A stretch of 64,000 nt of DNA from JAWKOK01 sp963765875 (GCA_963765875.1 CAVXYK010000006.1:124001-188000); one strand, 5' to 3'. Positions 33,081 to 44,422 are shown, counted from the stretch's first letter. The notes: a model not told the origin generated them from the sequence alone. Translations and numbers: made by a program.

Positions 33081-36000
33081 TTAGTTTCCACTCACCCGGC
33101 TCAGGTCGTTCTTATTGCGTTCGAAGGCAGCCATGAGCGCATCATCACCGCTGAGTCCTGCAGCCTCAACCTCGGCAAAGATCTCAAGCATCCGCTTGTA
33201 GTCCTGGGGAATGACCCGCACGAACTTGGATACCGTTCCTGCCCAGTCTTTCAACAGCCTGCCGGCCACCGCGCTATCGGTCAGCTCGTGATGACGCTGC
33301 ACCAATAGTTCAACTTCGGCAATATCATCCGCATTGGACAACGGCTCCACATCAACCATGTCCAAATTGCAGTGCTCCCTAAAGTCGCCCGCTTCGTCCA
33401 GCACGTAAGCGATCCCGCCCGACATGCCGGCAGCGAAGTTGCGCCCGGTCTTGCCGAGCACGACGACACGTCCGCCGGTCATGTATTCGCAGCCGTGGTC
33501 GCCCACGCCCTCGACAACGGCCTTCACGCCGCTGTTGCGGACGCAGAAGCGTTCACCGGCCATGCCACGGATGTAGGCCTCACCACCGGTCGCGCCGTAG
33601 AAGCCGACGTTGCCGATGATCACATTCTCCTCAGGCACGAAAGTCGCTTCATCAGCCGGATAGACGATGACCTTGCCGCCCGACAGGCCCTTGCCGAAGT
33701 AGTCATTGCCGTCGCCTTCAAGTAGAAGCGTCATACCCCTTGGGACGAAGGCGCCAAAGCTCTGACCGGCAGAGCCCTGGAACTTGAGCAGTATGGTGTC
33801 GTCCGGCAGCCCCTCGGCGCCGTATCGCCGCGTGACTTCGCTGCCCAGAATGGTACCGACGACGCGGTTGACATTCCTGATGGGCAGCGTGGCCGTGACT
33901 TCCTCGCCACGCTCCAATGCCGGCTCGCACAGATCGATCAAGGTCGTTATGTCGAGTGACTTATCGAGCCCATGATCCTGCTCAATCTGCTGATAGCGTC
34001 CTACCTCTTCGGGCACGTCAGGTCGGTAGAGCAGTGCTGCGACGTCGATCCCCTTGGCCTTCCAGTGGTCCACGGCTGCGCGGCCTTCGAGCTTGTCTGT
34101 GCGTCCGATCATCTCATCGATGGTGCGGAAGCCCAGCTTGGCCATCTCCTCGCGCAGCTCCTGCGCGATGAATTGCATGAAGTTGACGACGTGGGCCGGC
34201 TCGCCGGTGAACTTCTTGCGCAGCTCAGGATTCTGGGTAGCGACCCCCACCGGACAGGTGTCCATATGGCAGACACGCATCATAATGCAGCCCAAGGCAA
34301 CCAGCGGCGCCGTGGCAAAGCCATACTCTTCGGCGCCGAGCAATGCAGCCACGGCCAAATCACGGCCGGTCTTGAGCTGCCCGTCGGTCTCAACGACCAC
34401 GCGACTGCGCAGATTGTTGATCACAAGCGTCTGGTGGGTCTCGGCCACGCCCAGTTCCCAGGGCAGACCGGCGTGCTTGATGCTGCTCTGGGGCGAGGCG
34501 CCCGTGCCGCCGTCGTGACCGCTGATGAGAATGACGTCGGCATGGCCCTTGGCCACGCCCGCGGCAATGGTGCCGACGCCGACCTCGGAGACCAGTTTGA
34601 CGTTGATGCGGGCATGACGATTGGCATTCTTCAGATCATGGACCAACTCGGCCAGATCCTCAATTGAATAGATATCGTGGTGAGGCGGCGGTGAGATAAG
34701 GCCCACACCCGTGGTCGTTCCGCGCACCTTGGCAATCCAGGGATAGACCTTGCGTCCGGGCAACTGACCGCCCTCGCCGGGCTTGGCCCCCTGTGCCATC
34801 TTGATCTGTATCTCTTGAGCGCTGACCAGATATTCACTGGTCACGCCGAAGCGACCGGAGGCCACCTGTTTGATGGCGCTGTTGCGCTGATCGCCGTTCT
34901 CGTCCGGTGTGAAGCGGTCCGGATCCTCGCCGCCCTCGCCAGTGTTGCTCTTGCCGCCGATGCGGTTCATGGCGATGGCCATGCTCTCGTGGGCTTCCTT
35001 GCTGATGGAGCCGTAGGACATCGCGCCCGTCTTGAAGCGGCGACAGATCGATTCAACAGATTCAACCTCATCGATGGGAATCGGTTCGTCGAGGTATTTC
35101 AGTTCGAGCAGACCACGCAACGTTGCCATCGCTTTGGTCTGGTCGTTGACCAAGCCGGTATAGACCTTGAAGGCATCATAGTTTTGGTTACGCACGGCCT
35201 GCTGCAAGTAGGTGATGGTCTCTGGATTGAAGAGATGGTACTCACCATCGCGTCGCCAGTGGTAGTCACCACCCGAGGGCAGCACTTTGCCGTTGGTCTC
35301 CCAGCGTGGAAAGGCCCGCTGATGGCGCATCAACACTTCATCATAGATCTCAGATAGACCAATTCCCTCGATGCGCGTCGGCGTCCAGGTGAAATACTCG
35401 TCGACCAACGCCTGGCTTAGGCCCAGCGCTTCAAAGATCTGTGCGCCGCAGTAGCTCTGGATGGTCGAGATGCCCATCTTAGAGAGTGTCTTGACGACGC
35501 CCTTGACCGACGCCTTGATGTACTGATCGCGGGCCTTGGGGTATTCGATGTCGGTCAACGTGCCCTGTTGGATCATGTCTGCCAGCGTTTCATAGGCCAG
35601 ATAGGGGTTGACCGCGGTGGCCCCGTAGCCGACCAGCAGCGCGAAGTGATGGACTTCCCGAGCCTCGCCGGTCTCAACGATCAATGCCGACCGGGTGCGC
35701 TTCTTTTCCCGGATCAGGTAGTGATGCAGGCCGGAAGTCGCCAGCAGCGCCGGAATCGGCGCATCGCCGGGGCTGATGCCGCGGTCAGAAAGGATGAGGA
35801 TGTTGTAGCCGTCTTCAATCGCCTGATCGGCCTTGGCGTAGAGCGCTTCCAGTCCTTTGCGCAGTCCGTCCACGCCCTCATTGACGCGGAACAGAATCGA
35901 GAGCGTCAGCGCACGGAAGCCTGGCTTATCAATCTGGCGGAACTTGGCCAATTGAGCGTTGGTCAAGATCGGCGTCTCTAGCTTGATCTGGCGACAATGA

Positions 36001-37742
36001 ATCGGCGTCGTATCAAGCAAGTTGCCCTCGGTGCCCATCATCACTTCGGAGCCGGTCACCAGCTCTTCACGGATGGCGTCGATGGGGGGGTTCGTTACCT
36101 GGGCAAAGAGCTGCTTGAAATAATTGTAGAGCAGCTGAGGCTGATCCGATAGGACGGCCAGCGGCGTATCGTTACCCATGGCGCCGACCGGTTCGATGGA
36201 GTTTGAGGCCATGGGGCCAAGCAGCACCTTAAGCGTCTCGGATGTATAGCCGAACGCCTTCTGCCGCTGCATGACCGTCTTGTGGTTGAACTCGGGGACG
36301 GTTGCCGGCTCCGGCAGATCGTCCAATGTCATCAAATTTTCGTCGATCCACTCGCGATACGGATGCTCTGCGGCCATGCCGTGCTTCAGCTCGTCATCAT
36401 CGATGATGCGTCCTTGTGCGGTATCGACCAGGAACATGCGGCCCGGCTCAAGCCGGCCCTTGCTTAGGACACGAGACGGCTCGATGTCGAGCACGCCGAC
36501 CTCGGATGCCATCACCACCAGATCATCCTTGGTGACATAGTAGCGCGAAGGCCGCAGCCCGTTGCGGTCCAACACCGCCCCGACCACCGTGCCGTCGGTA
36601 AAGCCCATGGAAGCGGGACCGTCCCACGGCTCCATGAGCGTGCTGTTGTATTCGTAGAATGCCCGCTTGTCATCCGGCATGCTCTCGTGGTTGGACCACG
36701 GCTCCGGAATCATCATCATCATGACGTGGGGCAGAGAGCGGCCGGCCAGGTAGAGGAATTCCAGCGCCTCATCAAACATGCCGGAATCGCTGCCGTCCTG
36801 ATTGACGACAGGCAGCACCTTGGGCAGATCATCACCGAATGCATCGGAGACAAAGGTCGACTGACGGGCGTACATCCAGTTCACATTGCCGCGCAACGTG
36901 TTGATCTCGCCGTTGTGAATCAGATAGCGATAAGGATGGGCACGTTCCCAACTGGGGAAGGTGTTGGTGCTGAAGCGTGAGTGGACGAGCGCCAAGGCAG
37001 ACTCAACATCCGGGTCATAGAGGTCGGCGTAGAAAGACATCTGCTCCGGTAGGAGCATGCCCTTGTAGACGATGGTACGGCAAGAAAGACTTGGAATGTA
37101 GAAGCCGTCAGCGACGCCAGTCTCAGCGTAGCGAATTTCCTGTTCTGCGCGCTTGCGAATCACGTAGAGCTTGCGTTCGAAGGGTAAATCGTCATCCACG
37201 GAGCCTTCAACGTTGCGGCCAATGAAGACCTGACGCACGCTGGGCTCGCCAAGGATGGCTGTTTCGCCCAGATCGCGATTGTCAGTCGGCACTGTGCGCC
37301 AACCCAACACCTCCTGGCCCTCGTCACGGACGATGGCGTCGAACTGTTCTTCACAGGTCTGGCGTTCGACTTCATCCTTGGGCAGGAAGAGCATGGCAAC
37401 GCCATAGTGCCCCGGCTCGGGCAACTCAATACCGAGATCGGGAGAGATCCTCTGGAAAAATTTATGAGGCAGCTGCAAAAGAATACCGGCGCCGTCACCG
37501 GTATTGTCCTCGGCCCCACGCGCGCCGCGGTGATCGAGGTTAATCAGCACAGTTAGACCTTGCTCAACAATTTCGTGGGATTTCTTGCCCTTAATATTGA
37601 CAACAAAGCCAACACCACAGGCATCGTGTTCGTACCGGGGATCGTAAAGACCTTGTTTGACCGGCATTCCGACCGGGCCAAGTTTAGTGCGACTACAATC
37701 AGGGTCGAGGGAAGAAGATAAGTTCTTCTGTTGATCCTTCAA
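33081..37742 (-). CDS. gltB: Glutamate synthase large subunit
   Basis: A 1553-residue GltB that makes two glutamates from glutamine and 2-oxoglutarate. Domains: N-terminal class-II amidotransferase (EHDACGVGF; the Cys becomes the mature N-terminus after a 35-residue propeptide), central domain (about 480-780), FMN-binding synthase barrel with GGEDPDRFT, PGEGGQLPGRKV and the 3Fe-4S cysteines in CIMMRVCHMDTCPVGVA, and the C-terminal beta-helix (GVGDHGCEYMTGGRVVVLG). The start is TTG at 37742 with GAGGAG seven bases before it. It is the intact copy; it heads gltB-gltD and feeds glutamate into the amino acid pathways of this window. Confidence 0.95.
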   Translation of the reverse strand: MKDQQKNLSSSLDPDCSRTKLGPVGMPVKQGLYDPRYEHDACGVGFVVNIKGKKSHEIVEQGLTVLINLDHRGARGAEDNTGDGAGILLQLPHKFFQRISPDLGIELPEPGHYGVAMLFLPKDEVERQTCEEQFDAIVRDEGQEVLGWRTVPTDNRDLGETAILGEPSVRQVFIGRNVEGSVDDDLPFERKLYVIRKRAEQEIRYAETGVADGFYIPSLSCRTIVYKGMLLPEQMSFYADLYDPDVESALALVHSRFSTNTFPSWERAHPYRYLIHNGEINTLRGNVNWMYARQSTFVSDAFGDDLPKVLPVVNQDGSDSGMFDEALEFLYLAGRSLPHVMMMMIPEPWSNHESMPDDKRAFYEYNSTLMEPWDGPASMGFTDGTVVGAVLDRNGLRPSRYYVTKDDLVVMASEVGVLDIEPSRVLSKGRLEPGRMFLVDTAQGRIIDDDELKHGMAAEHPYREWIDENLMTLDDLPEPATVPEFNHKTVMQRQKAFGYTSETLKVLLGPMASNSIEPVGAMGNDTPLAVLSDQPQLLYNYFKQLFAQVTNPPIDAIREELVTGSEVMMGTEGNLLDTTPIHCRQIKLETPILTNAQLAKFRQIDKPGFRALTLSILFRVNEGVDGLRKGLEALYAKADQAIEDGYNILILSDRGISPGDAPIPALLATSGLHHYLIREKKRTRSALIVETGEAREVHHFALLVGYGATAVNPYLAYETLADMIQQGTLTDIEYPKARDQYIKASVKGVVKTLSKMGISTIQSYCGAQIFEALGLSQALVDEYFTWTPTRIEGIGLSEIYDEVLMRHQRAFPRWETNGKVLPSGGDYHWRRDGEYHLFNPETITYLQQAVRNQNYDAFKVYTGLVNDQTKAMATLRGLLELKYLDEPIPIDEVESVESICRRFKTGAMSYGSISKEAHESMAIAMNRIGGKSNTGEGGEDPDRFTPDENGDQRNSAIKQVASGRFGVTSEYLVSAQEIQIKMAQGAKPGEGGQLPGRKVYPWIAKVRGTTTGVGLISPPPHHDIYSIEDLAELVHDLKNANRHARINVKLVSEVGVGTIAAGVAKGHADVILISGHDGGTGASPQSSIKHAGLPWELGVAETHQTLVINNLRSRVVVETDGQLKTGRDLAVAALLGAEEYGFATAPLVALGCIMMRVCHMDTCPVGVATQNPELRKKFTGEPAHVVNFMQFIAQELREEMAKLGFRTIDEMIGRTDKLEGRAAVDHWKAKGIDVAALLYRPDVPEEVGRYQQIEQDHGLDKSLDITTLIDLCEPALERGEEVTATLPIRNVNRVVGTILGSEVTRRYGAEGLPDDTILLKFQGSAGQSFGAFVPRGMTLLLEGDGNDYFGKGLSGGKVIVYPADEATFVPEENVIIGNVGFYGATGGEAYIRGMAGERFCVRNSGVKAVVEGVGDHGCEYMTGGRVVVLGKTGRNFAAGMSGGIAYVLDEAGDFREHCNLDMVDVEPLSNADDIAEVELLVQRHHELTDSAVAGRLLKDWAGTVSKFVRVIPQDYKRMLEIFAEVEAAGLSGDDALMAAFERNKNDLSRVSGN

Positions 37743-37834
37743 CGTGGTACTCCTCTCTATCGAACTTGGGGCAGCGCGTTAGGGGTAATGCAGTCGGCTA
37801 CGACCAGGTCCTTCCACATCGAAGGGTAAGCAAA

Positions 37835-37862
37835 TGCCAGGGGCGGTGTTCCCTCCCTGGCA
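37835..37862 (-). terminator. Hairpin after the 37.9 kb membrane-protein gene
   Basis: TGCCAGGG (37835-37842) pairs with CCCTGGCA (37855-37862) around 12 bases. It lies 50 bases beyond the stop of the exported protein gene, is followed by TTTG on the minus strand, and probably separates it from gltB. Confidence 0.5.
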
Positions 37863-37912
37863 CAGTCGAACGATCTATTCCATCGCGATGCTCAAAATTA
37901 ACTCTCGGACAA

Positions 37913-39745
37913 TTAGTGCTGCCTACGTTTTACAACACTCCAGCCACCCAGTGCAAATACAGATATTGCCAAAACGACACTTAGTAGTATCGCTGCGACC
38001 ATAACGCTGTTCTGCCTCGGCCCCGAATCAGACTCCAGATCCGAGCTCGAAACCGACAGAACATCCATGATGGATGGAGCCGCGACATCAACGGCAGAGG
38101 GGTAGTCAATCGTATTGCTCGAAGGCTCCTGAAGGGACGCCAGCGGCTCTATGCCATTAGCGATTCTGTAGGCAAGCCCCGCAGCATCAGCGGGCGATTC
38201 GTCAGCCAGAAAGTCGATTAGCCAATCGATATCGGCGGGGTCAAGTCGGTCGAAAAGACCGCTGCGTGTTGACGGCGGGAATGCAAGGAGTTCCCGGCGC
38301 GTCTCGGGTGCGGTCTCAAAATATCGAGCGATTGCAGTTTCGTGGTTCAGGTTGATTAGAGCCTTGACCTCAGACGAATTCGTTTGGGCGAAATCGACTG
38401 ACTCATACAGTTCGAGCCGCACTACAGCATCAAGATTGCCTCCGGCCAGTTCAGACCAGGCGAGCACAGATTCCGGAGAGCCGGTTGACGACAATATCTG
38501 ATGGGCTTGCACGGAGAGTTGCGACAACGCCTCAAAGGCACCGTTTTCTAACGAAAGCGCCAATTGCGGCCGGCCCAGATCCGTGACAAAAACATCGACC
38601 AGGCCGGCGAGTTTCTCCAGGTCTTCGACAGCAGTGGCATTCAAGACTGCACGAAATTGCGGATCCTCGTCAGGGAGCGAGCAAAGGTAGGGATGTCGCT
38701 GACAAAATGCGGTCCACTCGGAGATCAGCTCATCAGCGATCTGCCCAGCCATCATCTCCATCTCGTCGTCCAGCCCGGCTTCGACCGCGGCCGCGATCTC
38801 GCCACGCAATGCGACCTTGACCTCTTCCCCTTGCAACGAATGCTCGATCTGCGGCAACGAGCCCTTGCCGCCTTCGATCAGATCCCAGACGATCAGACCG
38901 CCGCCCACGATCCAACCAGCGATGGGAATGAGCGATGAACCGAGCTTACCTACGACCCGGCCCACGATGCGTCCAGCCACCCGGCTTGCAACCTTCTTGC
39001 CCAGCTGAACGCTGATCCGTCTGACAACCTGGGTGGCAATGATTACACCGACGCCGGTTGCCGCCTTGCTGTGGGTGTCCAACTGCGAAATGCTGAGGTC
39101 GTCCGAGGAGGCTTCAAGGTTGGCCACCTCGATGTCAGTCCGAATCTCGCTCTCAAAAAGGGTTAGCAGGCTGCTGGAATAGCGTTCGCCAACGTATTGC
39201 TGCATGCAGAGAAAGGACGTGGACGCCGATCGTGCGGCCAGGGCTTCTAACTCTTCCGTAACATCGTTAGCGATAGCGGCGGCCAACTCGTCCAGCTTGG
39301 CCACGAAGGTCGGCGACGAAAAGACTTGATTCGTGATCGAGAGGGCAAATTCTTGCGCCTTGTCACCTGACCATCCCGACCAGAAACGCTCCCAATCGGG
39401 CGCGTCCGCCATCATTGCCTGGATCGCCTGTTCGACTTCGCTGTCCAGCACCCCATCAATGCCCACCGCAGCCCACTGGCGCTCGACGATGGCCCCGACA
39501 TTGAGGCTGCGCTGCCCATCCATCAAGACAGCGCGGGCCAGCTCCTCGATCTCCGCTTCCAGCGCTTCGGGCTGGACATCGTTACACTCGCCATATGTGT
39601 ATTCCTGGGCCAGGACCGGTGCAGGCGGGAGCGTGGCAATCAACGCCAGCAAGAGCGTCAGTAAAGTGAAGGAGACCCCGATGCGATGCCGAGTTCGGGG
39701 CCGGAACGGACGTCTGAGTTTTCGAACAAGGTTGTGTCGTAACAT
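37913..39745 (-). CDS. Exported membrane-anchored protein of unknown function, paralogue A
   Basis: About 610 residues from ATG 39745 (the upstream ATG 39772 lies in a palindrome and has no site; GAGG precedes 39745). Residues about 1-47 form a signal peptide ending in VLAQ. Residues 54 (GECNDV) and 180 (FLCMQQY) are Cys shared with paralogue B and may form a disulfide. A region at about 228-291 is Gly/Val/Arg-rich, VASRVAGRIVGRVVG, followed by the hydrophobic IPIAGWIVGGGLIVWDLI. The last 32 residues are a transmembrane anchor with RRQH inside. Between them is a helical region with SLPQIEHSLQ. No known domain was recognised. The central amphipathic plus hydrophobic hairpin suggests a membrane-inserting protein, which is inference. 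Confidence 0.75.
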   Translation of the reverse strand: MLRHNLVRKLRRPFRPRTRHRIGVSFTLLTLLLALIATLPPAPVLAQEYTYGECNDVQPEALEAEIEELARAVLMDGQRSLNVGAIVERQWAAVGIDGVLDSEVEQAIQAMMADAPDWERFWSGWSGDKAQEFALSITNQVFSSPTFVAKLDELAAAIANDVTEELEALAARSASTSFLCMQQYVGERYSSSLLTLFESEIRTDIEVANLEASSDDLSISQLDTHSKAATGVGVIIATQVVRRISVQLGKKVASRVAGRIVGRVVGKLGSSLIPIAGWIVGGGLIVWDLIEGGKGSLPQIEHSLQGEEVKVALRGEIAAAVEAGLDDEMEMMAGQIADELISEWTAFCQRHPYLCSLPDEDPQFRAVLNATAVEDLEKLAGLVDVFVTDLGRPQLALSLENGAFEALSQLSVQAHQILSSTGSPESVLAWSELAGGNLDAVVRLELYESVDFAQTNSSEVKALINLNHETAIARYFETAPETRRELLAFPPSTRSGLFDRLDPADIDWLIDFLADESPADAAGLAYRIANGIEPLASLQEPSSNTIDYPSAVDVAAPSIMDVLSVSSSDLESDSGPRQNSVMVAAILLSVVLAISVFALGGWSVVKRRQH

Positions 39746-39757
39746 TTTTGGAGCCTC

Positions 39758-39789
39758 TTTGTACCTCGACATAAATGTCGAGATACAAA
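39758..39789. promoter_or_regulatory. Near-perfect palindrome in front of paralogue A
   Basis: Two 15-base arms (39758-39772 and 39775-39789) match with one mismatch around an AA centre; the inner eight (CTCGACAT / ATGTCGAG) are perfect. The centre is too tight for a normal RNA loop, so a dimeric regulator's binding site is as likely as a hairpin. It lies between the YbjQ stop and the start of paralogue A. Confidence 0.5.
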
Positions 39790-39801
39790 TGGATGAATCA
39801 T

Positions 39802-40167
39802 CTACCTCGTGCGCCGAAACCCATTGCCATAGACGATCACTTCGACACCGCCGTCAACCACCATCGGATGCGAGATCTTGAGTCCAAGCACGCCGTCGTA
39901 GCCACGTTCCTGGGCCTTCTCGCCAAGTTCAGCCACGGCCTCCTCAACAGCCTCCTGGATCAACCGCTCGTAGTGCTGCATGCGCCCGCCGGTCAGATTG
40001 CGAATGTTCTCGCGGATGTCGCGCACCACATTGGCTGCCTTTACTACGACGACCACCAGAAAATCGCCGACCTCGATGTCGGCTTCGGGAAGCATGTCGA
40101 GGCTCATCAGCAACGCTTTGCCAAGCGCCTCTCGATCTTGGGTCGAATCTACGTCAAATGTCCGCAT
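39802..40167 (-). CDS. YbjQ/UPF0145-family protein
   Basis: A 121-residue protein whose residues about 45-118 match the YbjQ family: VRDIRENIRNLTGGRMQHY, AVAELGEKAQERGYDGVLGL and VEVIVYGNG, equal to the GGRSxxYExxL and LGADAVVGV features. The family forms pentameric rings and is sometimes called heavy-metal-binding, although the function is unproven. The N-terminal 40 residues are longer and more acidic than usual. GGAG lies eight bases before ATG. It sits 56 bases upstream of paralogue A and 155 downstream of paralogue B, all on the same strand, so the three are likely one functional unit. Confidence 0.85.
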   Translation of the reverse strand: MRTFDVDSTQDREALGKALLMSLDMLPEADIEVGDFLVVVVVKAANVVRDIRENIRNLTGGRMQHYERLIQEAVEEAVAELGEKAQERGYDGVLGLKISHPMVVDGGVEVIVYGNGFRRTR

Positions 40168-40321
40168 TCAAGCACTCCGGAACAACATGGATTTGCCGGC
40201 GCATATCGCCTGCTTCGCCAACGAAATGGGTTGAGCATCCCTAGGACCTCCGGGACGGGCAGTGCACAATTGCAGGCTGCCGTCATCGCTCTCCCGTAAT
40301 CACCCTCCCGGGGAATCGCTT

Positions 40322-42313
40322 CTACCGGCGCGAAAAAAGATTGTAGAGTCCGACCAACGGCTTTGCCATTATGCTCAACAATGAATAAATGATGCCGGCT
40401 GCCAGCATCAATGGTAGCAGAATAATCAACAGTGTGGTCGCACCACCATATTTCTCGCCGAATAGCCGCAGCGAGACTGAGCCGTTGGCCACGTTCATCC
40501 CATCCAGCACGATGCTGTAGCCGTCTGCCGGGCTGTTCAAGAAGGCGATGGCCGCAGGAATATCGCGGCTGGTCAGCACGGATGAGCCTGCGCCCTGGCT
40601 CACGATCACGTCCATGGCGTCCGGGTTGTTCATCAGCGCCAGCACGAGTTGATTGCGACGCTCAGGGTCCAGTCCGTCCAGCAGTTGGCCGAGCACGCCG
40701 AGCTTGGTCGGCGTCATGCGGGCGGCCAGATCGGCGAGCCCAGCGGAAGAGAGCAAGAACAACGGCGGCAGTGACGCCGGTTCGACCTGAGCGAGCTTGG
40801 CCACCGTTGACCGATCGCCAACAGCCAATAGCGACTCTAGCATTGCCATGTCCATCTCATCCGGCGAGCGCAACTTGTGCAGATCCAGAGCCACCACATC
40901 ATCAATCGCTGAACCGGCTAGCACATGCCATTCCAGTACAGCATCCATCGAGCCGGTATCTCGCAGGATTTCGACAGCACTTAGCGGCATGTTGAGTAGG
41001 CGCTCGAAAAGGCCACTTTCAATGGCGTCATCCACGCCATCTGAACCCAACACAGAGAGGCTGACATCGAGCAATGCAGCGGCTTTGGCCAGGTCACCGC
41101 TTTCAGCGACCATTGCGCCAAACTCGGGAACGGCCTGTGAAATCGCCAGGAGCTGTCGGTATTGGCGCTTGAAATCCAGCCACTCCGCGTAGAGTTCATT
41201 GGCGACGTCGCGGGCAATCTGAGGCAGTTCACGCTGTAGTTCCGGCTCCAAGGTGTTGACAATCTCGTCTTGAACCAGCCTTTTCGCGTCCGGGGATTGC
41301 AACGATTCTTGGATCTGAGGAAGCGCGCCATCCAAGCTATCGAACACATCGTAGACAATCAGGCCGCCACCGACGATCCAGCCGGCCAGCGGAATCACCG
41401 TGGCCCCGGCCCGGCCCAACAGCCGACCAGCGAGCCTGCCGGCAACCCGTTTCGAGATCGCCTTGCCGATCCGCACCACTAATTTTCGCGACAGCCGGGC
41501 AGCAATCATCACGCCCACGCCGCCCAGAGCAGCCTTGTGCGTGTCGAGGACGGTTAAAATACCATTGTCAAGGGTGTCGCCGGCGGCTAGTTCGATATCG
41601 CCTGCACTGTCGTTGATCCCCTCTCGGAAGGCATCGACCACGATGGTCGAGTAATTGCGCTCGATGAATTGTTGGAGACAGATCAAGTTCGAAGAGACTG
41701 ATTCGGCAGAGAGAGCAGCGATCTCAACCTCCAGGTCCGCTGCGATGCTTTCCGACAGCTCGTCCAACGCCTGCCTGAAGCTCTCTGAGCCGAAGGCGGC
41801 GACGGCGACGGTCCGGGCCAGATCTTCGGCCTTGGCAGGCGACCACCCCGAAAGGAAGGTATTCCAAAGGTCATTGTCGCGGCGCAGCACTGCCACAGCG
41901 TCATCGACGGCTAAGTCGACTGCGTCGTCCATGTCCAGCAACTGCCACTGGCGTTCGACAATGGCATCAAGGTCGATGGCCCCGACCTGATCGCGCGGTC
42001 TGTCGCCGGTCATCTCACTGGCAGTGTCACCGGCTCCCTGCGCAAAGATATTCTGAGCAAGATGGTTGAGTTCAGCGCGAAGATCTTCCTCAGTTACCTG
42101 ATCACAGGCGGCCAGGTCACTATGAGTTAGGCTAGGATCGGTGTGGTCAGTGGCGGTCTGGCTGGAACCAGTGGCATCTTGGGAAAGCGGCGTTGCAATC
42201 GCAGTGGCAGGCAGGCAACTGACAGAAGCCAGCAGGAGTATTAGCAAAGCCACAAGCGCCGGACAGCGAAACAACTGCACTGATATTGGTTTGTGAAGAC
42301 GTTCTTGTTGCAT
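40322..42313 (-). CDS. Exported membrane-anchored protein of unknown function, paralogue B
   Basis: About 663 residues from ATG 42313; the TTG 24 bases earlier lies in a terminator stem. It is homologous to paralogue A along most of its length: AIVERQW, FLSGWS..KAED, the conserved Cys pair (AACDQV and LICLQQF), SKRVAGRLAGRLLGRAG followed by IPLAGWIVGGGLIVYDVFDS, and ALPQIQESLQ. The N-terminus is a signal peptide. The C-terminus differs from A: residues about 585-663 hold YGGATTLLIILLPLMLAAGIIYSLLSIM, one long or two short membrane segments, and end in NLFSRR. No known family was recognised. Divergence between the copies is high outside the core, so the duplication is old. Confidence 0.75.
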   Translation of the reverse strand: MQQERLHKPISVQLFRCPALVALLILLLASVSCLPATAIATPLSQDATGSSQTATDHTDPSLTHSDLAACDQVTEEDLRAELNHLAQNIFAQGAGDTASEMTGDRPRDQVGAIDLDAIVERQWQLLDMDDAVDLAVDDAVAVLRRDNDLWNTFLSGWSPAKAEDLARTVAVAAFGSESFRQALDELSESIAADLEVEIAALSAESVSSNLICLQQFIERNYSTIVVDAFREGINDSAGDIELAAGDTLDNGILTVLDTHKAALGGVGVMIAARLSRKLVVRIGKAISKRVAGRLAGRLLGRAGATVIPLAGWIVGGGLIVYDVFDSLDGALPQIQESLQSPDAKRLVQDEIVNTLEPELQRELPQIARDVANELYAEWLDFKRQYRQLLAISQAVPEFGAMVAESGDLAKAAALLDVSLSVLGSDGVDDAIESGLFERLLNMPLSAVEILRDTGSMDAVLEWHVLAGSAIDDVVALDLHKLRSPDEMDMAMLESLLAVGDRSTVAKLAQVEPASLPPLFLLSSAGLADLAARMTPTKLGVLGQLLDGLDPERRNQLVLALMNNPDAMDVIVSQGAGSSVLTSRDIPAAIAFLNSPADGYSIVLDGMNVANGSVSLRLFGEKYGGATTLLIILLPLMLAAGIIYSLLSIMAKPLVGLYNLFSRR

Positions 42314-42319
42314 AAAAAA

Positions 42320-42362
42320 ACTCCGGACTGCAAGCAACCGTTGGCCGCCCGCAGTCCGGAGT
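42320..42362 (-). terminator. Terminator of the ilv-leu operon that overlaps the next ribosome site
   Basis: A 12-base-pair perfect stem (42351-42362 and 42320-42331), 19-base loop, then seven T on the minus strand (42314-42320), 18 bases beyond the leuA stop. The T-run ends at the ATG of paralogue B, and the GGAG that would start its translation is inside the 3' arm of the stem. Any transcript that reads through carries a sequestered ribosome site. Confidence 0.85.
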
Positions 42363-42380
42363 CAATTCCGGAAAGAGAGG

Positions 42381-44159
<1,779 letters not shown>

Positions 44160-44282
44160 CTCTGATTCCTTCCAGGGGCTGATCGTTCAATGGATTCGTT
44201 GTCGGTCGAAATACTTGTCCTGCACGTAGATCGATAAGGTCACAAAGACCGTCGTCCATACACGTCACCCCCCTTCCTATGA

Positions 44283-44421
44283 AAACTGATGCGTGCTACT
44301 TGCTGCGTGAGGTCTCGTTGACCAAACCTCTCCAACATTGGCAGCTTCTCTTGCAGAGAGCACCAAGTCGATCCAACTCAGTGCCAACGAAGTCCTCACG
44401 CAGCACGCAGTAAGCAGCAGC
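44283..44421. repeat. Keyword palindrome, family D
   Basis: Between leuA and ilvC. Left side GCGTGCTACTTGCTGCGTGAGG words, right side CCTCACGCAGCACGCAGTAAGCAGC words, so the outer 25 bases pair. Related to 15920-15998 and 60123-60330. It would form a large hairpin in the middle of the ilv-leu message. Confidence 0.65.
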
Positions 44422-44422
44422 C

